In this document: piece by piece, positions 23,892 to 36,300 of the stretch
Position numbering within the stretch: position 1 is the stretch's first letter
How the letters are laid out: every line of letters starts with the position of its first letter
Assembly (NCBI GenBank): GCA_964035015.1
Contig: OZ035997.1
Location: 11,666,036 to 11,730,035 of the forward strand
Length of the DNA stretch: 64,000 nucleotides
DNA from: Corallium rubrum
Taxonomy: Eukaryota; Cnidaria; Anthozoa; Scleralcyonacea; Coralliidae
Reading direction: 5' to 3'
Made by a program: the position numbers and the translations under genes
The notes under the pieces: generated by a model
The model's database searches: none
What the model was told of the DNA's origin: nothing
What the model saw: only the letters and a program-made list of their open reading frames with translations

Positions 23892-26701
23892 CGTATATCT
23901 TTAATTATTTCTCGCTTTAGTGATAAAAGTGTATGACTGATATGAGTTATAGAGAAGATTCTTTGCCAATTGTTTGTCTATATATATATATATACTTGAT
24001 ATACACACATCACGATATCACGCGATAAAAGTAGGAGGATATCCGCTAACTCCGCCCCGTTTTGGCACGCCTTACTTCCTACGACTTTAGCCTGCGAAAC
24101 AAGATTCAATAAAACGTAAAGAATCACCCGAATCACTAACTATAATCTGATCCTATTCCTAACCGGTATTGAACGTAATTTTGATTGGCTATTGTCGCAG
24201 CACACGCATCCATGTGCGTATCAAACAAGGAAACATGCCAATTTATTATCCATTGTGCTTCGAGTTTCACATTTACAATTCAGCAGGAAAAGCATGTGTT
24301 TTTGGTTTTGAGCATACAATTCTCCTTGTACTGTGTTATTGTAAATTTGGTACACTTGTTAACTGTCTATATTTGTTTGTTTTGTAACCATTGAGTTCTC
24401 AACACTGAGTATAATAGGTATAAACAAGCCTCGATTTGTTTCACGAGTTTCAGATTAAACGGGATTAGGGATAATAACATATAGAGACAAACTATTGAGT
24501 ATTGTTTCAAACTTAATTAAAAATAACAAATTGTTTCGTAAACGTTAATTTAACTCTTTCTCGTCGGTGGATTTCTTCTGAGATGAGTAAAATCGTCTAA
24601 AATTGAGAGTCGGGTGAGCCTCAGAAAGAGTTAAGCTAAATAATTGCAAAGTCGTGTTCTGTGGATGTTATACATGGTTTATTATTCGATACATTATTTA
24701 TACTGATTCATCGGCAGAAAACGTAATCTTGTGGCTATAATATATCGGTTGGGTTTTTGTTTTTCATTTTTCTTTATTCTATATTGATGCAAGTAACGCG
24801 TCGCTGTACATAGCTGATTCTTTAAAAGATTTTGATGTTGATAGTAATGCAACCAAACATTTAATTTTAATAAATCTTTTGAATCACGTCGTTCGAATTT
24901 TGATATAGGCTTGTATATTTATCACAGGATTGCATTAGATGAATCATTCTATCGACTCTCAACTACAAAGCAGAACGAAGCTGGCGCCCTTGCGAGGGCG
25001 GAAATAATACGATGATATTAATCCTTATAAGAAAATACCGGAAACTTCAAGTACCCTGGCGAATCTTGGTATAGCCTGCGTGCAGACTTCCCCCGTTTCC
25101 GTTCAGGCTAACCTCGGTACTGTTTATGCTTAGCAGACAATAGGTCGAGATCCAGTCAGAAGTGGAGTGATGTTGATTGTCAATGTGCCAAAGAACGAAC
25201 AAAAACCTTGGTTGGAAATAGAACAATTGCAATTAAATACCACAACATCATTCTTTTAAATTCCAGTCATTTTTCTCATTCTTCTGAAAATGTGGGGGTC
25301 TTTTCACTGTAATATTGTAATTCAAAAGAATAAAGTTGAACCTGCGTGTTTTGTAGTATTTGTATAGCTCATTTTTATGTGACGTCATCAAAATCCAAAA
25401 ATCTAAATTATAAACATATAAAGCAGTTGTACATATTTTAAAGATCATTGTTGTAAATTTTCTTCGAACATTTTAGACTGATACAATAATTCACGCTACG
25501 TTTACACAGTACCGGACGAATTCGAGACCGGCCTCGAATTCGTCCTATTTCGCGTGTAAACAAGCGGAACCGTACTAATTCGAGAATGGTTCCGAATTCG
25601 TCCAGTACCGTGTAAACCAGAGCGTGTAAACGGGGTCTCAGAGTTCAAAATTTTGTTAATGCTGACGTCAGCATAAATTTTAAAAGTCATAAAAGGATTA
25701 TGCATTACGCTTTAATTTAAAGTGATACTATTTAGGTTTAAATCTGACTACTTTTATTAAAATTTGGCTTTATTTGGGTCTTGACGAAAGTGATCAACAA
25801 ACATGGCATCCCCTTGTTTTTGACATTTTAGTTTTTCTATATATATATCCCTATCGCCACATAATGTTGACTCTCGGTTATCTTTTATCCTTTATATATG
25901 CAGCATAAGAAATACAACACTAAATTAAACTAAAAAAACGTCGGAAAACGACTTACTGTATAAGTGCGCCATGTGTCCTACTTTTAATTTATCTTTCTAA
26001 CACCTTTCGTTTTACAAAATATACTTATTGCACTCAACTTAGCCTGCATGGGTATGGCAGTTTTTGTAAGTTCCCGCTGCAGGAAATTAATGCGGTATTT
26101 TCCGATGTATAAACACCGGCTAGCTAGCGCGTGTGCGCAAACTTTTCTACATTTAATCAATTTTCTGTATCTGAAACTGAATGCGCCCTGAAAATATTTA
26201 TATTTTTAAAACTAAGAGATATTTCTCTACATTCATGTTATAGAATTTATTAACCGAAAGAAAAAAAAATGCATGCAATGCATGGTATCTGCGTATGCAT
26301 AGTCACTATGGCGTATGTAGTCAAATGAATGCGCGGTTTTACAAGAGCGGGTGTGGAACTGAATATAATTTATCAACGCAAAATGAACACCCTTTTCTTC
26401 CGGCTCTACTTTTTTGAATATTGTGATACTCTGTAAACGCTTAGAATAACTGCTCATTTTTAATGATTACAACTTTAAATATTAGAGAGGGAGGACACTC
26501 AACTCTATTAATCAGTTGAGAATACCGTATATAAACTTCCGATAATAAGGCCTAAGCTTATATTTTTAAAATGTCCTTTTGTATTAGGCCTATATTTGAA
26601 AAGGTTTAGAGTTGGGGGGGGGGGGGGGGTATTTTGCGTTTCAAATGTCATTTTACATATATATTAATTTATATTTAAGCTCATGGGTCTATTCTCGGGA
26701 G
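23892..26701. other. gene-free stretch
   Basis: The upstream region of gene B has a short (TA)n at about 23980-23994 and a TATAAC word about 55 bp before the ATG, too weak to call a promoter. A palindromic piece with GTACCGGACGAATTCGAGAC and a GTGTAAACGGGGTCTCAGAG end lies at about 25495-25641. Partial AGCCTGCGTGCAGAC termini occur at 25074. No gene is seen. Confidence 0.45.
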
Positions 26702-26835
26702 CTACACAGTAAATTTTACGATGTAAATTCTACTCCAATTGGTGTCATTCCGTGTCACCGTTTGTACTCCAAACGATGACAAAATGACACTAAATGGAGT
26801 TGAATCTAGATTACTCTGTAGAATTTACTGTGTAG
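26702..26835. mobile_element. short palindromic MITE
   Basis: CTACACAGTAAATTTTACG and its near reverse complement GTAGAATTTACTGTGTAG close a 134-bp unit with an inner inverted GTGTCATT/AATGACAC pair. No clear target duplication. Confidence 0.6.
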
Positions 26836-27954
26836 GGATTATATACGGATTTTTTCCCAGTTTAACATAAAAGGGGGGTTATATTCGGAATATATTTTTT
26901 AGTTGATATTCAAATTATACATATACTGCATGTATCTTAATTAATCAATAATGTTCTCTCATTAGTAATTGATCATATTAAAATATTATGGAATTCAGAA
27001 TGTAAAATGTAAAAATAATATAAAATAATGACTCTAATAATTATCTACGTCTTCTCTGTATGCCAATTAAATAATTAATGCGGCTTTCAAGAGCGGGTGT
27101 GGAAAGATGAACTATTATCACAAAATAGAACGGAACAAGTTAACCATTAGCCTGCGTGCAGGAACACAACGTACGCCTTTCAGTTCCTTCCTATTTTCCT
27201 TGCTCGATCGGTTCCGCACATCGTCTTAGTCACTTCTCACTACATAACCCCGTTGAATATTGTGATAGAAACTTTTCGAAAAACTGCTAATATTTTATGG
27301 ACTACAATTTTCAATTTTGCAAATAGATTTTACAAAATACCACTACATCGTAATTGTCCAAAAGAAGAAGCTCAATCTATTGATTTTAGACTAGCGTAAA
27401 CTTCATTTTGTCCGATCCCACTGTAGCTAGGTGGTGTATTTCCAAATTTGGACTGACTTATAATATTATAAACAAAATAAAAGCCTTTGTAGTTTCTTTA
27501 TTGAGTTATTATGGCACTTGGAAAGTTAAAAGAACACTCAGCTGTCGAGAAGCTATAGAAACAAGGTAAGTGTTTTCGTCTCCGTTGACTGACTCACAAT
27601 ATCAGATGAGGTAATATAAACGGCATCCGGAATGCAACCACAGAAAGAAAGAAACATCCAGAGTATACAACCACAATGACGCAGACTCTTCGGCATCAGT
27701 ACTGTTCATCTTTTGATTTATCATCATTATGACTGACAAGCTAGACGTATAATTACAGGCCACATAACCAGTCACATATCAAGTAGACAAAGCCGTTTCA
27801 TTTGTTCTCTTGTTTTAGCTCATATTTTAAGTTTCAAGATGTTTATTTTCGGTTTATGCTTTGTCTTGTATTTTTTCAAATTATCGGCTAGATGTGGGTT
27901 TTTTTTGTATATCAAGTAGAGTACGTCTACAAATAGAAAACGTTTACGAGATTC

Positions 27955-28365
27955 AGACCCCGTTTACACGATGCCGGTACAATTTGAAAACGGAACAAAA
28001 TCATGCCGTTTAGGCCTTGCGTTCACGATACCGGCACAAAAATGACATGAAAACGGCACAAAAATGACATGAAAACAGCACAAAATGAAGACGGCATGAA
28101 ATGAAAACGGAACCCTAACCGGTATCGTGTAAACGCCCGTGCCGTAACAGTTTGATGACGGTAATCACGATATATACGACCACAGTATTCGGGTCAGCAG
28201 TATTCACAAAGTCTTCTCAATTCTCATTGGAAGAGAATAGTCACATGCGAATCCGTCATTATATTATACTGGCACCGTGTAAACGCAAGACATTTTGGCC
28301 CGTATTTACACACCGGCATGATTTTGTTCCGTTTTCAAATTGTACCGGCATCGTAAACGGGGTCT
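27955..28365. mobile_element. full-length MITE of the CCGTTTACACGATGCC family
   Basis: Ends AGACCCCGTTTACACGATGC and GCATCGTAAACGGGGTCT are inverted; TTGAAAACGGAACAAAATCA follows inward on both sides. GTGTAAACG occurs several more times inside, so the element looks built from smaller palindromic units. Copies are at 61951-62326 (opposite arm order) and 43093-43315 (partial). Confidence 0.75.
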
Positions 28366-29377
28366 CAAACCGCTCCTATTCATAATATTCATAAAATATT
28401 AATATAGACGAAATAATGTATATAATGATTAAATGATTAATCTATTCACAGAATATGACATTTTATACCTAAACTTGGTTCATCATGCAAGTATTCATGT
28501 TTGTCTGTTGATTACAGTGGTTTGCCTAGCTCTGCTGCATGACAATTGCGCATGCGCGAATTTGCACAAGTAAACACTGCAAGAAATGTAGGAAACAACC
28601 AGGCAGTGAAGACTATTCTCGACTTCTCATTTGTGTTCTAAGAACTTTGCAAAGGGGCCATGCCTTCTCAGAATAGTTAAAGATATTAATAATGTATGCA
28701 GCTATTACAACTGAGTACGATCAAACCTCAATATTTCGGTAGTGTTCTTAGAATTTGCAAGAAACGTGCGGCAGACTGGCAGTCTAATCGAATTACAGAA
28801 TGACGGATCTTTTTTTGGTTGGGGGCTTGCGCGCCTATTGGCATACTTGTCTAAATCTTCTACATGGTTTTCAAATGCCCCTAGAAAAGCGTGGAGAAAA
28901 GTATATATTTTAATGGCAACTTTTATTCTTTATTGAAAATTATAGTTATTACTTATAATTATTTACTCACAACGCAGTACACAGAAATTATAGTCTCTCC
29001 GAATTACGAAATATCAACTTTATCAATTTACCAACTTTATCAAATCCAATAATAAAACCAATAAAATGCCATATCCCACAATCACCATTCGAAATAAAAT
29101 TCCATTAGTCAAGTCTATATAGTTTATGGTTAAAAACCTCAATAACAAGAATTCTGTATGCTCTGTAAATCCTCCTACTCAACTTTCCACGGAAAACGGA
29201 CAGACTAAACATTTCCCTGCCGATTACGCCCATGTGCGCATTGTCAGTACTACAGTAGTGTACACTGATAAAAAACCTATATTATAAAGATAGACTATAC
29301 GTACATACATACGTACGTACGTACATAAATGTATATATAGTTACAGTTGACAATATTTACGAAAATATTCCATTGAA
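28366..29377. other. gene-free stretch
   Basis: A/T-rich DNA between the MITE and the last exon of gene C, with a short ACGTACGT tract near 29309-29325. The 3' UTR of gene C should lie at its right end; no clear AATAAA could be chosen. Confidence 0.4.
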
Positions 29378-29455
29378 TCAGGTCGACAGCATTCGGCGAA
29401 AGGTTGAAATTACAATGAGAAATACCATGTATGAAGAACCACGGTCGTTAGTCAC
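29378..29455 (-). CDS. gene C exon 4: GPI-signal-like tail
   Basis: The acceptor TTGTTGTGTAG opens VTNDRGSSYMVFLIVISTFR, five more residues, then TGA. Gene D has the matching VTNRGSS...RTLST tail and acceptor, which strongly supports both despite the 5.4-kb intron. Confidence 0.75.
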   Translation of the reverse strand: MTNDRGSSYMVFLIVISTFRRMLST

Positions 29456-30353
29456 CTACACAACAACAATTAACGTTAATTTATTGGTTGTAAAAAAAAC
29501 CACATAAAACTTAATCCGAATATATATAGTATAGTATAGTATAGTATAGTATAGTATAGTATAGTATAGTATATATAGTATAGTATAGTATAGTATAGTA
29601 TAGTATAGTATAGTATAGTATAGTATAGTATAGTATAGTATAGTATAGTATAGTATAGTATAGTATAGTATAGTATAGTATAGTATAGTATAGTATAGTA
29701 TAGTATAGTATAGTATAGTATAGTATAGTGTAGTGTAGTGTAGTGTAGTGTAGTGTAGTGTAGTGTAGTGTAGTGTAGTGTAGTGTAGTGTAGTGTAGTG
29801 TAGTGTAGTATAGTGTAGTATAGTGTAGTATAGTGTAGTATAGTGTAGTATAGTGTAGTATAGTGTAGTATAGTGTAGTATAGTGTAGTATAGTGTAGTA
29901 TAGTGTAGTATAGTGTAGTATAGTGTAGTATAGTGTAGTATAGTGTAGTATAGTGTAGTATAGTGTAGTATAGTGTAGTATAGTGTAGTATAGTGTAGTA
30001 TAGTGTAGTATAGTGTAGTATAGTGTAGTATAGTGTAGTATAGTGTAGTATAGTGTAGTATAGTGTAGTATAGTGTAGTATAGTGTAGTATAGTGTAGTA
30101 TAGTGTAGTATAGTGTAGTATAGTGTAGTATAGTGTAGTATAGTGTAGTATAGTGTAGTATAGTGTAGTATAGTGTAGTATAGTGTAGTATAGTGTAGTA
30201 TAGTGTAGTATAGTGTAGTATAGTGTAGTATAGTGTAGTATAGTGTAGTATAGTGTAGTATAGTATAGTATAGTATAGTGTAGTATAGTGTAGTATTAGT
30301 ATAGTATAGTATAGTATAGTATAGTAGGTAAGTGTTCGCCGCAAATCTTCAAA

Positions 30354-30390
<37 letters not shown>

Positions 30391-33300
30391 AGATATGGAT
30401 CTTTCTGCCTTCTTTTTTGTCCATATCTTGAATTTTTAACATGTACATGTTCATTTTTGAATTATATTTTATGTCAATTTTCTTTAAAGTATTGGCTGGC
30501 ACTGGCTATTTGCTATTAATTTTAGGCAAGAATTCAGTCTACAAAAAAGATAATATGAAAACATTATGGTTCAAAACCATTCATGATGCCGATAAATGTA
30601 GATGTCACTTGCAGGTCTTAGTATTTCTTTTATAAGATAATTATTAACATGCAGACGTTTGGTGGACGTTCGTCAAGCTCAATTACTCAGAAAAGATTTC
30701 TGAGCCCCAGACAGAGTTCGAACCTGCAACCTTCTAACGACCGGTTAGACACGCTTTGAGCCACTGAGGCTCAGACGGAGAGTCATAGTTATGTGGTAGC
30801 GTTTGCATATGAGATGTACTGTGAAACAAGTGATATGATAAGTTATACGTATACATGTAGTGCATGTGGTACGTTTGCGAGCTTGGTGTAATGTAACATA
30901 CGTTTGGTTGCAGTGGCTCAGTGGTTAGAGCATCTAACCGGTCATTAGAAGGTTCCATGTTCGAACCCTATCTGGGTAATTGAGCTTGACGAACGTCCAG
31001 CGATGCAAACGCCTATTACACTACACCAAGTTCGTAAACTCGTCAGTACCACATATGCACTATATGTAAACGTACGTCGTACAACTTATTATTTTTTTTT
31101 GTTAGTTTACAGACTGACACCGCAGCAATTACTAGATATTAAAAGAAACTCTGCATGAGCTCTATCTGGGTGGACTCCCGGACCGTCAAACTCGCGACCT
31201 CCCATGCAAATGATATAGTCAGAAGATATACACCGTCTTTAAAATGTATTTATCAAAACTGCACGGATGGTAAGAAATATTTACTTTCTGGAACTTCCCT
31301 TACGATAATTTTATATAAGATTTCGTATGTGAAATGTGAATTTAATATATGAAACGTGCAATTTTATATATGAAATGCGCAATTTCTTGATATGAAATTA
31401 AAAACTTTCATATATGAAATTAAACTTTCATATACTAAATTAAAAATTTCATATACGGAATTAGAAATTTCATATATGAATTAAGTTAATTACTAAAACT
31501 GAATACATTCAAGAACCAATATACATTCACAAAATTCTGTGTGTGTATCATGTGACCAGCCGATAAGCCAGGGCCATTTTCTCTGACCTTTTACCGTGAA
31601 AGCGAAATGCCTTGATGTCCTACGTCATGTTGTTGGTCAATCTTAATTAAGCTGGAGAAAAATCTTCTAAAGGCAGCTCATAAAATATTTTAAAAGTACT
31701 AGTACTAGACAAGTACTTGGAAATTTCAGTTTAGTCTTATATAGAATATTCACGGTTAATGTAATATAGAATAGAATAGAACAGAATAGAATAGAATAGA
31801 ATAGAATAGAATAGAATAGAATAGAATAGAATAGAATAGAATAGAATAGAATAGAATAGAATAGAATAGAATGGAATGGAATGAAATGGAATGAAATGGA
31901 ATGAAATGGTAGGGTAGGGTAGGGTAGGGAACGGAATAGAATGGAATGGAATGAAATGGAATGAAATGGAATGAAATGGAATGGAATGGAATGAAATGGA
32001 ATGAAATGGAATGAAATGGAATGAAATGGAATGAAATGGAATGAAATGGAATGAAATGGAATGAAATGGAATGAAATGGAATGAAATGGAATGGAATGAA
32101 ATGGAATGAAATGGAATGAAATGGAATGAAATGGAATGAAATGGAATGAAATGGAATGAAATGGAATGAAATGAAATGGAATGAAATGGAATGGAATGAA
32201 ATGAAATGAAATGAAATGAAATGGAATGAAATGGAATGAAATGGAATGAAATGGAATGAAATGGAATGAAATGGAATGAAATGAAATGGAATGAAATGGA
32301 ATGAAATGGAATGAAATGGAATGAAATGAAATGGAATGAAATGGAATGAAATGAAATGAAATGAAATGGAATGAAATGGAATGAAATGAAATGAACTGGA
32401 ATGAAATGAAATGGAATGAAATGGAATGAAATGGAAGGGTAGGGTAGGGTAGGGTAGGGTAGGGACCGTGGGGTAGGGAACGGAATAGAATAGAATAGAA
32501 TAGAATAGAATAGAATAGAATAGAATAGAATAGAATAGAATGGAATGGAATGGAATGGAATGAAATGGTAGGGTAGGGTAGGGTAGGGTAGGGTAGGGAA
32601 CGGAATAGAGTAGAATAGAATAGAATAGAATAGAATAGAATAGAATAGAATAGAATAGAATAGAATAGAATAGAATAGAATAGAATAGAATAGAACAGAC
32701 AGAACAGAACTGAACAGAACAGAATAGAATAGAATAGAATAGAATAGAATAGAATAGAATAGAATAGAATAGAATAGAATGGAATAGAATGGAATGAAAT
32801 GGTAGGGTATGGTAGGGTAGGGTAGGGTAGGGTAGGGTAGGGTAGGGTAGGGTTAGCCTGCGTGCAGACGCTTGTATTTCCGGAGCTCGTGTAATTGAAT
32901 CCCTATAAGCGTCTGCGCACTGGAGGCCAAAAGCTTGTTCTGGTCACGTGGATTTTCCACAGAAAGTTGGAACCGCATGTGATTGGTTCTTTGTTAATTA
33001 TGCAATTTATCACGAATTCGCTAAAATTAGCTCGAGCATGTACTTATAAAAACATGGCGTTTGTCGAAGCTTCGAAGTTAGATGGGTGAATGTGCTCTGC
33101 GACTCGTTTGTCATTTATTTCAAATTGATAGCCTTTTCGAAGACCAAGTTAAGGCAATCAAAGCATTCTTTTGTATACAAGGTCGGCGTAGCGGACGTTC
33201 GAACAACATTTCTCCACGTGATGATACACGAGTATTGTTTCACAGTGGTAGTTTCTCCTTCACAGAAGCTAGTTGATTGCCGGTTGAAAAGGATATACTA

Positions 33301-36300
33301 GCTAGCGAGACTCCATGAATAATAATAGCTACAATTATTCCTTACTGCGCGAATTAATCATTTTAATGCGATTAAGAATCCATGTGTCCACTCGTGACCA
33401 GAACAAGCTTTTGGCCTTCAATGCGCAGACGCTTATAGGGATTCAATTACCCAAGCTCCGGAAACACAAGCGTCTGCACGCAGGCTAGGGTAGGGTAGGG
33501 TAGGGTAGGGTAGGGTAGGGTAGGGTAGGTTAGGGAACGGAATAGAATAGAATGGAATGAAATGGAATGAAATGGAATGAAATGGAATGAAATGGAATGA
33601 AATGGAATGAAATGGAATGAAATGGAATGAAATGGAATGAAATGGAATGAAATGGAATGAAATGGAATGAAATGGAATGAAATGGAATGAAATGGAATGA
33701 AATGGAATGAAATGGAATGAAATGGAATGAAATGGAATGAAATGGAATGAAATGGAATGAAATGGAATGAAATGGAATGAAATGGAATGAAATGGAATGA
33801 AATGGAATGAAATGGAATGAAATGGAATGAAATGAAATGAAATGGAATGAAATGGAATGAAATGGAATGAAATGGAATGAAATGGAATGAAATGGAATGA
33901 AATGGAATGAAATGGAATGAAATGGAATGAAATGGAATGAAATGGAATGAAATGGAATGAAATGGAATGGAATGAAATGGAATGAAATGGAATGGAATGA
34001 AATGGAATGGAATGAAATGGAATGAAATGGAATGAAATGGAATGAAATGGAATGAAATGGAATGAAATGGAAGAGTAGAGTAGGGTAGGGTAGGGTAGGG
34101 TAGGGTAGGGTAGGGACCGTGGGGTAGGGAACGGAATAGAATAGAATAGAATGGAATGGAATGGTAGGGTAGGTAGGGTAGGGAACGGAACGAAACGGAA
34201 TAGAATAGAATAGAATGGAAGGGTAGGGTAGGGTAGGGTAGGGTAGGGTAGGGTAGGGTAGGGTAGAGACCGTAGGGTAGGGTAGGGTAGGGTAGGGTAG
34301 GGACCGTAGAGTAGGGTATGGTAGGGTAGGGAACGGAATAGAATAGAATAGAATGGAATGGAATGAAAGGTAGGGAGGGTAGGGTAGGGTAGGGTAGGGC
34401 AGGGTAGGGAACGGAGTAGAATAGAATAGAATAGAATGGAATGGAATGGAATGAAATGGAATGAAATGGAATGAAATGAAATGGGATGAAATGGAATGAA
34501 ATGGAAGGGTAGGGTAGGGTAGGGTAGGGTAGGGTAGGGTAGGGTAGGGTAGGGTAGGGATCTAGGGTAGGGACCTAGGGTAGGGTAGGGACCTAGGGTA
34601 GGGTAGGGCAGGGTAGGGTAGGGAACGGAATAGAATGGAATGGAATGGAATGGAATGGAATGGAATGGAATAGAATAGAATAGAATAGAATAGAGAATTT
34701 TCTTAAAACCTAGGTAGAGTCGTTGGTCACAAAATTAGACTATTTGATATCCGTACACCATGCATTAATTAATTTATAAAGTATATGACTTGGGTGCATG
34801 TTTACTTACAGAACTTGTAGGCTTCCTTGTTGTCTGTATTTTTGTTTGTGTTACGTTAAGTATCTGAACATTTGGAATAAAAAAATGAGATATTGCAAAA
34901 TATAAAATTGTCCTCAATATTCCATACCTAAATATATACCTTAAAAACGTACGTCTGACGAAAAAACACCCTTGGAAGATAATTTCTTTAGTGGTATAGA
35001 TTATGCACAATAAAGCGCCTAATTATTTTACTTGTAAAATTACTCTTATATTTCTAGGACGGCTTTCGTGTAAAGCAAAAGTATTTTTTATGAATCTCGT
35101 TATTAAAGGTCTCAATCAGTCCAAATGCGCGTACGTCTCGGTAAATATTTACCGTCGGCGACTATATACTTGTTAAATATAATAATATACAATAAACAAA
35201 CAAACAAACAAACAAACAAACAAACAAACAAACAAACAAACAAACAAACAAACAAACGAACGAACGAACGAACGAACGAACGAACGAACGAACGAACGAA
35301 CGAACGAACGAACGAACGAACGAACGAACGAACGAACGAACGAACGAACGAACGAACGAACGAACGAACGAACGAACGAACGAACGAACGAACGAACGAA
35401 CGAACGAACGAACGAACGAACGAACGAACGAACGAACGAACGAACGAACGAACGAACGAACGAACGAACGAACGAACGAACGAACGAACGAACGAACGAA
35501 CGAACGAACAATCAATCAATCAAACAAATGACAATCACTTACTCTCATTGCTCAATACAAGTTAAGTGTAGAGCGAAATAAAAAAATATTAAAATGAAAA
35601 AGATCACGTTACAGCAGTGCAGCAGTACAGCGTTACGTGCAGTTTCACGCACTAGGTGCAGATCATTAGATCATCATAACGCATGCATGGCAGAGAAAAT
35701 ACTGCATAAATACTGTTATAATAAGATGATAACTCTTACCGACAAGTCTATTGGATTGCTAGGAAGTTTCAACCAAAATTTGTCATAAGATTTAGCAATT
35801 GTTGCGTAAAATGCGATTTTTCCTTTCCCATGCAATGGTGGCTCCCACCTAAATGATAGATCCTCTTTGATGGACGAGTTTCTGTGTGTTACACTTGCTT
35901 CAGGATCAAACTGAGTGAAAAAAATTTTGAATAAAGCTTTAACTTCAAACTTTAGCTCTTTTCCACCCCACGGTTTATCCCTATATCTTCCTCCTTAGTT
36001 TGTCTACCCCTGTATGCATGTGTTGTTTTTAAATGACTGTATAGCCACACAGCAAAGCATCATCCATTAAATACTGTATATAAAAGTGACATTTTAGTAA
36101 GTGCATGCACGTTTATGAAAATTATTATAACAATTTTATCGGGCATTGTGGTGTATTATGCGGGCTAAAATAAAGAATTCAGCGGACTAACTTATATTTT
36201 AGCCCGCTGATTTGAGCCTATCAGTCAGTTTAACAGTTCTAAATCACTATTGGTTTGTTGTTTACGGAATTGTATATGACAAATGTTGCGTTTTTCTGCC

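Noticed and set aside
29511-30344. 277-codon open frame on the minus strand
   Set aside because: It is the pentamer array read in frame (Tyr/Thr/Leu/His polymer); no start context, domain or splice support.
33487-34694. Interstitial telomere from TAGGG runs
   Set aside because: The unit is five bases and is interspersed with AGAAT and GGAAT pentamers; it is satellite, not the TTAGGG hexamer.
35112-35565. Open frames of over 100 codons on both strands
   Set aside because: Translations of the AAAC/AACG array; no protein-like composition.
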